Made by a program: the position numbers and the translations under genes. Shown in pieces: positions 1 through 8,680 of a stretch of 59,063 nucleotides of DNA. The DNA is taken from assembly GCA_903892415.1 (NCBI GenBank), contig CAITIQ010000107.1:1-59063 (forward strand), written 5' to 3'. Origin of the DNA: an uncultured delta proteobacterium (GTDB lineage: Bacteria; Myxococcota_A; Polyangia; Polyangiales; Polyangiaceae). Below the pieces are notes generated by a model. It ran no database searches. It was not told the DNA's origin and saw only the letters and a list, made by a program, of their open reading frames with translations. Numbering within the stretch: the stretch's first letter is position 1; each line of letters starts with the position of its first letter.

Positions 1-110
1 GCGCAAGCGGAGGCGCGGGCGCAAGCGGAGGCGCGGGCGCAAGCGGAGGCGCGGGCGCAAGCGGAGGCGCGGGCGCAAGCGGAGGCGCGGGCGCAAGCGG
101 AGGCGCGGGC
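1..110 (+). repeat. 18-bp tandem repeat (six copies) inside a coding region
   Basis: Six identical copies of an 18-bp unit (GCAAGCGGAGGCGCGGGC) run head to tail, and the array continues off the left edge of the window. In the frame of the downstream ferritin-like gene each copy reads Ala-Ser-Gly-Gly-Ala-Gly. Because the period is a multiple of three, copy-number change would lengthen or shorten the linker without breaking the frame. The units are identical at the DNA level, which suggests recent expansion by slippage. It is not a CRISPR: there are no spacers. Confidence 0.9.
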
Positions 111-869
111 GCGGCCACAAGCGTTGGTGCAGGCGGCGAGGCCTTCTCGCTCGATGGCAGGGAGCTGGAATCATGCCGGCTCCTCGACCTGGGGCTCCCA
201 TTCGTTGAGTGCACCTACTACCGAGACTGTGGTGGTGCTGGCCGGCCTTCGCATCGCGTGCGGCAGCTCGCTGCGGCTCCTCTGTTCGCGCTGACCGCGC
301 AGCGCGAGGCCGCGAGTGTGCTCTCCTTCGTCGATCTCGCACGCGAGCTGCACGCCCATCGCGCTCCGCGAGCGCTGGTCTTACGGGCGCTCCAGTGTGC
401 GCGTGAAGAGGTCGGGCATGCGCGTGCCTTCGCGGCGCTCGCGCGCCGGGCTGGCCAGCCGATCGCGCCGTTGCAAACGAGCGGCTTTGTCGTGCGTTCA
501 CTCGAGGCGATCGCGCTCGATAATGCGCAAGAAGGGCTGGGGACCGAGTTTGTGGGGGCGCTGCGTTTGCGTGCTCAGGCGAGGTCTGCGGCGCCCGCGT
601 TGCGCCCGATGTTTGCGCGCATTGCTCGCGAAGAAGCCGGCCATGCTGGGTTCTCCATAGAGCTCGATCGCTTCCTGCGCGCCAAGCTCGGAAGCGCCGC
701 GCGCAAGCGGCTCACGGCTGCACGCCGCGAACAAATGCACCAGCTGAAGCTGAGCGCCACGCACGAACCACCGCGCTGGCAACGTGAAGAGCTGGGCATG
801 CCGTCGGCGGAGCTATCCTACGATCTGGCCCGCCGCGCCGAAGCACTTGCCGACGCTGCGCTCGCATGA
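3..869 (+). CDS. Ferritin-like protein with Gly/Ala/Ser repeat linker (5' partial)
   Basis: The reading frame is open from the first bases of the window to TGA at 867-869, so the true start lies upstream. The first 36 visible residues are six ASGGAG repeats. A short segment with three Cys residues follows, then an alpha-helical domain. That domain carries two copies of the ferritin-like ExxH signature, one in AREEVGHA and one in AREEAGHA, with upstream Glu residues in helices that could complete a di-iron site. This arrangement is typical of ferritin-like or rubrerythrin-like domains. The Gly-rich linker resembles those behind the lipobox of many lipoproteins in this window, so the protein is probably a surface or periplasmic lipoprotein, but the N-terminus is not visible. 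Substrate is unknown; diiron oxidase or metal binding is inferred from the motifs only. Confidence 0.75.
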   Translation, partial: ASGGAGASGGAGASGGAGASGGAGASGGAGASGGAGAATSVGAGGEAFSLDGRELESCRLLDLGLPFVECTYYRDCGGAGRPSHRVRQLAAAPLFALTAQREAASVLSFVDLARELHAHRAPRALVLRALQCAREEVGHARAFAALARRAGQPIAPLQTSGFVVRSLEAIALDNAQEGLGTEFVGALRLRAQARSAAPALRPMFARIAREEAGHAGFSIELDRFLRAKLGSAARKRLTAARREQMHQLKLSATHEPPRWQREELGMPSAELSYDLARRAEALADAALA

Positions 870-924
870 AGCCAGCCTGAACGGGCGCTGTAAGGTCCGC
901 GGAGTTCCAGCGTTCTTCTTCACC

Positions 925-2229
925 ATGTCGCGAGCTCTCTCCAGCCTTCTCTTCCTCCTTGCGAGCTCCTGCGCCGCTGAAATTCCCCACTGGACCGCGC
1001 CGGATCTGAGCGCCGAAGGGGGCTGCTCGCTGCAGCTCGAGTGCTCCGGGGATGATCGAGACTGCATCGAGCGCTCAGCTTCGGCCTATCAGTATTGCGC
1101 GCTCGATCGCATCCGTCAGACCAGCGAGGGCAAGGCCGCACGCTTCGAATTTGATGAGCTCGCGCGTGTGGCACTCAGTCGGAACTCCCGTTGCCAGGTC
1201 GCTAGTGCGGAGGCTCGCGGCGCGATTGCAAAGCGCGTGATCGAGCTTGTTCCGGCGATCGTCGCTGAGATGAACCAGGTCGCCAATGATGGCCGCGTCG
1301 ATCTGGCGGCGCGCCGCGCCGAGCTCGTGCTCACGGTCTTGCGCACCTTCGATCAAGCGCCGATGGACGAGGTCGCCGCGGTGATCGACCGTGCTCGGGC
1401 CTTTCACCAAGCGGAGGCCGAGCGCTTGGCTCAGAGCTTTCCGGCGGCCTCGGCTTATCACGCCTGCAGCGATTACGGTCGCAACTGTCCACGTAGCAGC
1501 GTCGTCAGTACGCTCACGCCAGAGCTTCAGCGGGTCGGGGACGCGGATGCGCAGGCGCTCGGGCTTTGGGTGGTCAAGCAAGGGCCGCCCGAGTGCAGCG
1601 CTGTGCTCGAGCGCTTGCCGCCGAGTGAGTCCGGCCCTCCGCCCTTCGCGCTCACCTCGAGCCCGGCGCGCTTCGACCTTTTCCAATGTGGCGCACTCCC
1701 GGTCGAAAAGGTGCCGACGATGTTTGTCTGCGGCAACCAGACCGCGAATGCCACCGTCTCAATCGAGCGCTACGCGATCGAAGGGGCGATCCGCATCGGG
1801 GCAGAGAGCTTCCCGTTCAAACGCGTATTCGAGCAGCAACGCACCGACCGGCCGCTCACCGGCTGTTACAACGTCCCAACCGCGGCCTTCGCGACGGCTG
1901 AAGACGCAGCGCTCTTCACGTTGCGTGATCAGGGCTGGGCGCACGTTTACGCGCACTTCGAGCCACGCGCCGACCGGCTGCTCTTGGTCGCCATGCGCGC
2001 CGCCCGTGATGGGGATCAAGACCGCGCCGACGCGGCCTACAGCATCCTCTTGGCCGGCTCCCTAGGCCATCAACATCAAGCCCTCGCCGATCGCTGGTTC
2101 GACCGTCGCTTCGGTAGCGAGACGACGCAGCTACCAAGCTATGCCGAGGGCATCGATGGTGGGGGTGTGGTCAATAGTGAGCTAGGTCTTGCGACGAGCT
2201 GGCGCTGGAGCCCACCGTCTTGCTACTGA
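925..2229 (+). CDS. Cys-rich putative lipoprotein, function unknown (434 aa)
   Basis: I start this gene at the ATG at 925 because it gives a short basic N-terminus, a hydrophobic stretch and a Cys (LLASSC), a plausible lipobox, whereas the frame upstream has no signal character. The mature protein has more than a dozen Cys residues, several in the first 60 residues (for example CSLQLEC), suggesting disulfides in the periplasm or on the surface. The middle is helical and charged; the C-terminal third contains DRADAAY and ends in Cys-Tyr. I do not recognise a domain. It follows the ferritin-like gene by 55 bases on the same strand and may be co-transcribed with it. Confidence 0.75.
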   Translation: MSRALSSLLFLLASSCAAEIPHWTAPDLSAEGGCSLQLECSGDDRDCIERSASAYQYCALDRIRQTSEGKAARFEFDELARVALSRNSRCQVASAEARGAIAKRVIELVPAIVAEMNQVANDGRVDLAARRAELVLTVLRTFDQAPMDEVAAVIDRARAFHQAEAERLAQSFPAASAYHACSDYGRNCPRSSVVSTLTPELQRVGDADAQALGLWVVKQGPPECSAVLERLPPSESGPPPFALTSSPARFDLFQCGALPVEKVPTMFVCGNQTANATVSIERYAIEGAIRIGAESFPFKRVFEQQRTDRPLTGCYNVPTAAFATAEDAALFTLRDQGWAHVYAHFEPRADRLLLVAMRAARDGDQDRADAAYSILLAGSLGHQHQALADRWFDRRFGSETTQLPSYAEGIDGGGVVNSELGLATSWRWSPPSCY

Positions 2230-2331
2230 GCCCGCGACTTAATCGTGCGCGACCGCGAGCCGGCTTGGCCAGTCACGAGCATGACGATAGCCTGATGCAT
2301 GCTTAATCAACCTTCGACTTGGAGCGCTCCT

Positions 2332-3261
2332 GTGGGGACCTTCCGCCGCAGTACGATCGGACTCGCGCTGTTCGGAAGCCTCGTACTCGGCTGCCCGGGG
2401 CCCGAGCCCAGCGCGTCGGGAGCCGGAGGGGCCGTGGGCAACGGCGGCAAAGGCGGTCAAGGCGGTGACGACAAGGGCAGCGCTAGCAGCACGTCCACCG
2501 GGCCTAACGTTGGCGGCGAGGGCGGCGGCGGTATGAGCTCGAGCAGCACGAGCACAGGCGGCATGAACAGCGGCGGCGAAGGCGGCTGCGGCATGGCCGA
2601 ACTTGTGGATTGCGGGGACTGCGGATTTGTTTGTGCCTTCCCGAATGACACCACGGTGGGTGCCGAATGCGTGGCTGGTGCTTGCAAAGCGACGTGCGCA
2701 GAACACCAATTTGACTTCGTCCCTGACGTCCCCGACGATCAAGCGACTTGGGGGTGTGAAACTCTCGGTCGGCGAGTGTTCGTGACTGAGCAGAAGTTTG
2801 TGGGCACGATGCTTGGGGGCGTCGCGGACGCAGATCTAGAGTGCCAAGCCGCTGCAATGAACGCGGGCCTTGGTATCGCTTGGAGAGCCTGGTTGAGCGA
2901 TGATACGAGTGAGCCTGCGGACGACATTGAGCAGTCGTCAGACCCCTACTACCTTGTTGATGGAACGAAGGTTGCCGACGACTTTACCCACTTGACCAGC
3001 GTAGGGCTCGGGACCGAGCTGGCGTCAGCGATCAATCGTGATGAAAATGGAATGTTGGTGGCCAACGGTGAGGCTTCTGTCTGGACAGGAACCTCGCCCT
3101 TTGGCCTGTTGGAGCCTAACTGCTATAACTGGAGTTCGAACGTACCGGCAGGCGCCACCGGTGTCGTCGGCGACGCCAATAGGAAAGATGTGGGTTGGAC
3201 CAAACTGCTCATCCAGCGGCCGTGCGGCACCGCCGCCCACCTCTACTGCTTTGAGCAGTGA
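2332..3261 (+). CDS. DUF1554 (endostatin-like) lipoprotein with Gly-rich linker
   Basis: A signal ending in SLVLGC forms a lipobox, followed by about 70 residues of Gly/Ser/Thr linker. A small Cys module follows (CGDCGFVC), then a roughly 160-residue C-terminal domain beginning at RRVFVTEQKF. It contains the pattern of DUF1554: GVADADLECQAAA, then AWLSD, then VWTGT, and a final Cys pair. DUF1554 is related to the endostatin/C-type-lectin-like fold and is known from Leptospira surface adhesins, so a surface ligand-binding role is plausible but inferred. I prefer the GTG start at 2332 because GGAG sits at 2321-2324 and it gives a compact signal peptide; an in-frame ATG at 2299 adds 11 residues. 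Its stop overlaps the GTG of the following kinase gene (GTGA), so the two are probably translationally coupled. Confidence 0.8.
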   Translation: MGTFRRSTIGLALFGSLVLGCPGPEPSASGAGGAVGNGGKGGQGGDDKGSASSTSTGPNVGGEGGGGMSSSSTSTGGMNSGGEGGCGMAELVDCGDCGFVCAFPNDTTVGAECVAGACKATCAEHQFDFVPDVPDDQATWGCETLGRRVFVTEQKFVGTMLGGVADADLECQAAAMNAGLGIAWRAWLSDDTSEPADDIEQSSDPYYLVDGTKVADDFTHLTSVGLGTELASAINRDENGMLVANGEASVWTGTSPFGLLEPNCYNWSSNVPAGATGVVGDANRKDVGWTKLLIQRPCGTAAHLYCFEQ

Positions 3262-5684
3262 CCATGTCTACAAGCCTATCGAGCACCAAGGTCGGTATCT
3301 CCGACACGGTCGTCAACCCCCAAGGCCCAGTTGAAGTAACCGGTATATCCGAGGCCGCTTTGGGCGGGAGCCTCGAGGGCAAAGCTCCCGGCGAGGCTAG
3401 CTATCAAATCCTCGGCAAACTGGGCGAAGGGGCGATGGGCGAGGTCAAGCTCGCCCGGGACCCGGTGTTGCGCCGCACCGTGGCGCTGAAGTCACTGCTC
3501 TCGCAGGTATCGCGCGACGGCACGATGTTGCAGCGCTTCGTCGGTGAAATGCAGATCACCGCGCAGCTGGATCATCCGCATATCGTCCCGGTCTACGGCT
3601 TCGAGCGCAGCGCCGAGTCGGTCTCCTACGCGATGAAGCTGGTGCAGGGCAAAGAGCTCGAGCACCTGATCCAGGAGACGCTGGCGCTAATCGAGGAGGG
3701 TAAGCCGGTGGAAGCCGAGCACTCTTTACAGACCCGCCTGGAGATATTTACCAAGGTATGTGACGCCGTCGCCTACGCGCATAGCCGCGGCGTGATTCAC
3801 CGCGATCTGAAGCCCTCCAACATCATGATCGGCCGCTGCAATGAGGTGTACGTGATGGACTGGGGTATCGCGCGGCAAATGGGGGAGCCCGGGGCGACGC
3901 AGGACCGTACCTCGGAGACGGTAAAAGAAGACGCGGCTGCCGCGCAGACCAGTCGCACGCGCGTGGGCGCCACCGTGGGCACGCCGATCTATATGTCGCC
4001 CGAGCAAGCGGCTGCGAAGAACAGCGAGCTCGACGGGCGCAGTGACCAATATGCACTAGGGCTCATCCTGCAAGAGCTGGTGACGCTCGAGATCGGGATG
4101 GCCGGCGACACGGTTCAGATGGTGCTCGTCAGCGCGCTTCAGGGCAAGCGCAACGCGATGCGCTCGGACAAGGTCGAGGTCCCCCGAGAACTCACTGCGA
4201 TCGTCAATCGCGCCTGTCAGCTGCGGCCCGAGCATCGCTATGCCTCGGTCACCGAGCTCGCGGCGGATGTCCGTCGCTACATGAATAACGAGGCCGTCAC
4301 GGCCCTGCCCGACAACCTGACGCGGCGGCTCGGACGCTGGCTCAGCAATCACCGTATGTTGGCGATAGGCCTATTGGCGGCGACCTTCGCGTTGGGCGTC
4401 GCGGGAGCAGGCGGCGTGTGGGCCTACAACCAAGTAAAACTGGCCGAGAAGCGCAACCGCGAGGTGCGCTTGGTCGAGGTTCAGGCTGATTCGTCCAACC
4501 GTGCGCAGCAGCTGGATGCAACGTTGGTCGGCTATCAACAATCGCTCGAGCGGCTCGCAGGCGCGGCGGGCATCATCGTTGAACGAGGCAATCTTCCGCC
4601 GTTCGAGCTCCTGACCGAGGAGCGCTTTGGCCGCGGCGAGCAAAAGCTGGAGGGCCTGGTCGAGTCGCCGTTCTACGGCTCGAGCGTCAGCTTCGATTGG
4701 ATGGTAGCGGCTCGCGCCAAAGATGCGGACGTTGGTCAGGTCGAGGCGAACTTCGGCGCGCTGCAAGCCTTGGGGCCGGCGCTTCCGCGCACCTTGATCG
4801 AGAGCCTCGGAGAAGACGAGCAACGGCTCTCGGAGCTGGCGCAGCGTGAAGTACTCGCCAAGACCGGCGCGCCGATCATGCGCATCGGTTTCGCGCTGGA
4901 GACCGGCTTGACGGCCTCTTACCCCGGTATGGTCGGATTGGGGGTCAACGCCGACGGTCGCGCCGACGAGCTGTACAAGCGCGCAAAACAAGAGGGCGGC
5001 GTGGTGTGGGGACCGCCGGTCGCGAACAACGACAAGATGCTGCTTTATTGCGCCACCACCATCCGCGCGCGGGACGGCCAGCCGCTCGGGGTGGTCCGCT
5101 TCGAGATCGACGCCCAACGCGCAATCGCCTCGGCCTTGGCCGGAGATCGCGAGCAAGTTGAGACCTCGTTGATCGTCGATCGCAACGGTAAGGTCTTGGC
5201 CCAAAACGCTAGCGACGCCGCCAACAAAGAGCCGGAAATGCTCAGCAGCGAAGAAGTCCGAGCAGCCATCGGGCGCGGCGAGACAGGCTACTTCGCCACC
5301 AAGCGCAATGGTCGGGATGTGCTGGTTACTTATCAGCCTGTGCCCTCGATGGATTGGTACCTAGTGACCGTGGCCAACGTCGCAAAACTCGAGCAGGTGA
5401 CCCCATCGGAGGGCCCGCAACGCGCGAGCGTCCCCGTGACCAAGTTGAACCCGACGGCCAAGGCGCGCGCGCCCTTGCCCGTTGCCAGTCAGAAGGCTCC
5501 ACCACCGGTTCTCCCGCAGCCGCTAGCAACGCCCAGTGCCTCGGTCTCGGCCAGCGCGTCGGCGAGTGCGTCGGCCTCGGCCTCGGCACCTCGCCCAGGA
5601 GTTCGCCCGCCTTCTGTTCCAACGGTAAAGTCCCCGCCGAACCCGTTTGAGCCGTGGCCTGTCTACAAACCGCGAACCCAATGA
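3258..5684 (+). CDS. Transmembrane Ser/Thr protein kinase with extracellular Cache-like sensor
   Basis: The protein has 808 residues. The kinase domain spans about 50-340: glycine loop GEGAMG at 56-61, ATP-binding Lys78 in VALK, catalytic loop HRDLKPSN from 181, metal-binding motif DWG at 201-203 instead of DFG, and SPEQ at 247-250. A single membrane helix lies at about 368-390. Outside the membrane (about 400-690) is a long helix followed by alpha/beta sequence with the look of a double Cache ligand-binding module, including RFEID and SMDWYLVTVA. The tail is Ala/Ser/Pro-rich low complexity. Such proteins read an external small molecule and phosphorylate cytoplasmic partners. The start is GTG at 3258, overlapping the preceding stop; ATG at 3264 is an alternative. 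It overlaps the next gene by ATGA, so it heads an operon of signalling genes. Confidence 0.9.
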   Translation: MTMSTSLSSTKVGISDTVVNPQGPVEVTGISEAALGGSLEGKAPGEASYQILGKLGEGAMGEVKLARDPVLRRTVALKSLLSQVSRDGTMLQRFVGEMQITAQLDHPHIVPVYGFERSAESVSYAMKLVQGKELEHLIQETLALIEEGKPVEAEHSLQTRLEIFTKVCDAVAYAHSRGVIHRDLKPSNIMIGRCNEVYVMDWGIARQMGEPGATQDRTSETVKEDAAAAQTSRTRVGATVGTPIYMSPEQAAAKNSELDGRSDQYALGLILQELVTLEIGMAGDTVQMVLVSALQGKRNAMRSDKVEVPRELTAIVNRACQLRPEHRYASVTELAADVRRYMNNEAVTALPDNLTRRLGRWLSNHRMLAIGLLAATFALGVAGAGGVWAYNQVKLAEKRNREVRLVEVQADSSNRAQQLDATLVGYQQSLERLAGAAGIIVERGNLPPFELLTEERFGRGEQKLEGLVESPFYGSSVSFDWMVAARAKDADVGQVEANFGALQALGPALPRTLIESLGEDEQRLSELAQREVLAKTGAPIMRIGFALETGLTASYPGMVGLGVNADGRADELYKRAKQEGGVVWGPPVANNDKMLLYCATTIRARDGQPLGVVRFEIDAQRAIASALAGDREQVETSLIVDRNGKVLAQNASDAANKEPEMLSSEEVRAAIGRGETGYFATKRNGRDVLVTYQPVPSMDWYLVTVANVAKLEQVTPSEGPQRASVPVTKLNPTAKARAPLPVASQKAPPPVLPQPLATPSASVSASASASASASASAPRPGVRPPSVPTVKSPPNPFEPWPVYKPRTQ

Positions 5685-6682
5685 CCAAGCGAGCTTTCCC
5701 GATCCTGCTCACGCTGCTCGGCGTGTGCTTCCCCGTGACCGAGCTGCACGCCGACGAGAGCGAGCCGCCCGAGTGGACTCAGGCGGCCAAGCTCCTCGAT
5801 GAAGGTCGCGCGCTGATGGCCAGGCCTGCGACCTTGGATCGGGGTTGCGGTGTGCTCGAGCAAAGCTACGCGCTTCGTCAACGAGGGGACACCCTGCTCA
5901 ACCTCGCCGAGTGTCATCGCCGGCAAGGCAAGACCGCAACCGCGTGGCGTGAGTTCGACGAGGCCATCCGCGTCGCCACTGCGGTCGAGTTCAGCGAGGC
6001 GATCAAGGCCGCTCAGGTCCATCGCGATGGCCTCGCAAAATTGCTCTCCGAGCTGGTGATCGAGACGCCCGTTGGCGCCGACCGACCGGAGGGCTTGGTC
6101 GTGGTATTGGACGGAAAACCGCTACCCGAACAACAATGGGGGGAGACGCTGTACGTCGATCCCGGGGTTCACAACGTTGAGGCCACCGCCCCCAACCATC
6201 GACCGTTTTCGGGCTCCGCAGAGGTTAAGAACGCGGGCGGTCGCTCGCTGATCGTGGTCAAGCTCGAGTTCATCCCGCCCCCTCCGCCAGCGCCCAAGCC
6301 ACCTCCGCCCAAGCCTCCGCCGCCCGTCATGGTCGAGCCAGAGGTGCCGATCTGGGCGCTGGTCGTTGGAGGCGCGGGGCTCGCGTTGATGGGCGCCTCG
6401 GTGCCCTTCCTTCTCGACAGTCAGGCCGCAGGGGATCTTCTTGACGCTAACTGCGGCGGTGATCGCCGGCCCGCTTGTGGAACCTTCCCCTTTGACGAGC
6501 CCTACGACCGCGAGATCCGCAGCTTTGCGCTGTTCGTGGGCATCGGTGGTGCCGGCGCGATCGCGGTGGGCGTTGGCACGCTTGGCCTCATCCTCGAGCT
6601 CACTGCGCCTGCAAGCCCGGTCGCTTTGCTGCCTTGGGCCGACCTCAACACCGTAGGCGCTTCGCTCGTCGGTCGCTTTTAG
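5681..6682 (+). CDS. Exported TPR/PEGA membrane protein
   Basis: The start at 5681 overlaps the kinase stop (ATGA) and gives a clear signal peptide ending near HADE; upstream in-frame codons lack one. The 333-residue product has a TPR-like helical region (about 30-130) typical of myxobacterial proteins that begin with ALxxQ-type repeats, then a PEGA-like beta domain (about 135-200, with VDPGVHNVEA). A proline-rich stretch (PPPPAPKPPPP) follows, and then two hydrophobic segments flank a short Cys-containing loop (CGGDRRPACG). A protein of the same layout is encoded at 35422-36447 beside another Ser/Thr kinase. It is probably an envelope scaffold or signalling partner of the kinase; no enzyme activity is apparent. 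Confidence 0.8.
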   Translation: MTKRAFPILLTLLGVCFPVTELHADESEPPEWTQAAKLLDEGRALMARPATLDRGCGVLEQSYALRQRGDTLLNLAECHRRQGKTATAWREFDEAIRVATAVEFSEAIKAAQVHRDGLAKLLSELVIETPVGADRPEGLVVVLDGKPLPEQQWGETLYVDPGVHNVEATAPNHRPFSGSAEVKNAGGRSLIVVKLEFIPPPPPAPKPPPPKPPPPVMVEPEVPIWALVVGGAGLALMGASVPFLLDSQAAGDLLDANCGGDRRPACGTFPFDEPYDREIRSFALFVGIGGAGAIAVGVGTLGLILELTAPASPVALLPWADLNTVGASLVGRF

Positions 6683-6696
6683 CCTCGCGTCGTTCG

Positions 6697-8601
6697 ATGG
6701 CACCCTGTCTCGCTTTGACCGATGAGTCGCTGTTTGCAGGGCGCTATCGGGTGCGGTCGAGCCTCGGCGCTGGTGGAATGGGAGCGGTCTATCGCGTCTT
6801 CGACGAGATGGTCGGCGAGGAGGTAGCCCTCAAGATCCTCACGGAGGGGGACCTTGCGGCCTCCGAGAGATTTCGTGCGGAGGTCCGGCTTGCCCGTCGC
6901 ATCACTCACCGCAATGTCGGACGCACGTTCGATATCGGAACCGATCAAGGCTTGCTCTTCATCACGATGGAGCTGATCGAAGGGCGCACCGTCCTCGATT
7001 GGATCAACAGCGGCCTTTGGTCCGATGCAGTCGTGGCGTGGCTAGCCTCCTCCGCGGCGCTTGGTCTGGCAGCAGCGCACCATGCTGAGGTGGTCCACCG
7101 GGACTTGAAGCCCAGCAACCTCCTCGTCACAGAAGATGATCGCGTCGTCCTGATCGACTGGGGCATCGCTGCCTTTCGGGACCTAGGGGAGCACGGCATA
7201 GCTGGAACGCCGGACTACATGGCGCCCGAGCAGCTTCTGGGGGAGCCGCCTGCTCCCGCCCAAGACATCTATTCACTGGGGCTGGTCATGTTCGAGCTCC
7301 TGGCTCACGAGCGGCCCTTCCCGGGGGCATCTTCGAGGGAGCGGGCCCAGGCGCGGCTCGTTCAGGAGCCCGCCTTCTCGCTGCTCCCGAGCGGGACTGC
7401 GCTCACGCCGATTCTTCGGCTCTGCCTCTCGCGTGACCCGGCCGCCCGCCCGCGAGCAGCCGAGCTCGAGGCGCTGCTTCGGCCCCGCAGCAGCAAAGAC
7501 TTCAAGGCGCCGCCTTCGCAAGTCGTGCCGGAGTTGACGAGCGTGAGCGCGGAGGCACCCACACGGGTCGAACCGTCGGCACCAAGTTCGCTTGGCTCAC
7601 TCTCCCACGCCGCGCTGATGGCGTACCTGCGCGGTCTCACGCTCTTTCGTTCTCCCACGCGCTCGTTCAACGAGTCCTTCAAGGCGCTGAGCGAGTGTGT
7701 CGAGCTCGCGCCCCAGTTCTTGCCCGCTGTGGCTGCGCGCGCCCTCGCGGCGTCGTTCGTCCGCGTCTATCTGCTCAGCTCGAGCGGACCGCAGCCGGAG
7801 CTCGACGAGGCCGTCGCACTGGCGGAAGAGCGCGCAAACCACTTGGCCGATACCCACGTAGCGCGCGGCCTCTTGCAACTGCGAGACGCCGACTTTGCAT
7901 CCGGGGTGCGCTCGCTCACAGAGGCCGTACGACTCGATCCCCGACACGCCCGAGCCCATGAGCACCTGGGACGTATCGAATGCGAGGCCGGTCACGCAGA
8001 CCGCGGCGTGCGCCGCATCTTGGGCGCACTCTCGCTCGACCCTGCGTTTAGGGCCGCGCTGTCGCTGGTGGGCCGCGCCTATGCACTACGGGGGCGGGTG
8101 GATCTTTTGGACGAGGCCTTGGCCTTGAGCGCCGCCATGGGCCCCGTGACGTACGAAGAGGCCGTGCTGGAGGCACGCTTTGCCTGTTGGTGGGGGGACA
8201 AGGCGCGGGCTAGCAAGCTGCTCTCCAGGCTCGCGAGCGCCAGCGCGTCGCTCCCATTTCAGATCGCCATAGGCATTGCGCGAGTGACGCTCGATCACAG
8301 CGAGCTATGGGCTGTTCGCGAGCAGTTTCGAGCGGTGACGACGCTCAGCCCCCGGTTGCTCTTGTCAGGCCTGCAGAGCGCTGCCGAGATCGAGGGGGCC
8401 ATCGGAGATCCAATGCAGTCGCTCGACCTGCTCGAGCAGGCCGATCAAGTCGGCTTGGTCGACATCGAGTGGCTCGCCCACTGTCCAGCCTTCGAGGTCG
8501 TCCGGGATCACGAACGCTTCGAGCGCGTGCTCAGCTCCGTCCGTGTCCGAGCGCAGGCCGTTTGGACTACGAAAGCTCCAGCGCTGCCACCCGTCGGTTG
8601 A
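6697..8601 (+). CDS. Soluble Ser/Thr protein kinase with C-terminal TPR-like repeats
   Basis: The 634-residue protein starts at the ATG at 6697, 14 bases after the previous stop. Its N-terminal kinase domain (about 17-280) has glycine loop GAGGMG, Lys46 in VALK, HRDLKPSN from 134, DWG at 154-156 in place of DFG, and APEQ at 176-179. A linker rich in Pro, Ser and Glu separates it from a helical C-terminal half (about 310-620). That half has TPR-like repeats, for example SLTEAVRLDPRHARAHEHLG. No membrane helix is seen, so it is cytoplasmic. The TPR region likely binds protein partners or substrates. It is third in the run 3258-8601 and lies just upstream of the DUF2169 gene of the effector island, so a regulatory link to that island is possible but inferred. 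Confidence 0.9.
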   Translation: MAPCLALTDESLFAGRYRVRSSLGAGGMGAVYRVFDEMVGEEVALKILTEGDLAASERFRAEVRLARRITHRNVGRTFDIGTDQGLLFITMELIEGRTVLDWINSGLWSDAVVAWLASSAALGLAAAHHAEVVHRDLKPSNLLVTEDDRVVLIDWGIAAFRDLGEHGIAGTPDYMAPEQLLGEPPAPAQDIYSLGLVMFELLAHERPFPGASSRERAQARLVQEPAFSLLPSGTALTPILRLCLSRDPAARPRAAELEALLRPRSSKDFKAPPSQVVPELTSVSAEAPTRVEPSAPSSLGSLSHAALMAYLRGLTLFRSPTRSFNESFKALSECVELAPQFLPAVAARALAASFVRVYLLSSSGPQPELDEAVALAEERANHLADTHVARGLLQLRDADFASGVRSLTEAVRLDPRHARAHEHLGRIECEAGHADRGVRRILGALSLDPAFRAALSLVGRAYALRGRVDLLDEALALSAAMGPVTYEEAVLEARFACWWGDKARASKLLSRLASASASLPFQIAIGIARVTLDHSELWAVREQFRAVTTLSPRLLLSGLQSAAEIEGAIGDPMQSLDLLEQADQVGLVDIEWLAHCPAFEVVRDHERFERVLSSVRVRAQAVWTTKAPALPPVG

Positions 8602-8680
8602 CGCGCGCACTGTGTACCGCGGCGCTGTTGGGCAATGCGGCGTTGCTCTGCCTGGGTGACCTGGATACGTTCAAGATCTC

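Noticed and set aside
1..110. CRISPR-like array
   Set aside because: Repeats are contiguous, 18 bp, without spacers and in frame with a protein; the same holds for 28302-28382.
4371..5204. 277-codon minus-strand frame inside the Cache-type kinase gene
   Set aside because: Antisense to a well supported kinase gene; composition typical of a complementary frame in GC-rich DNA.
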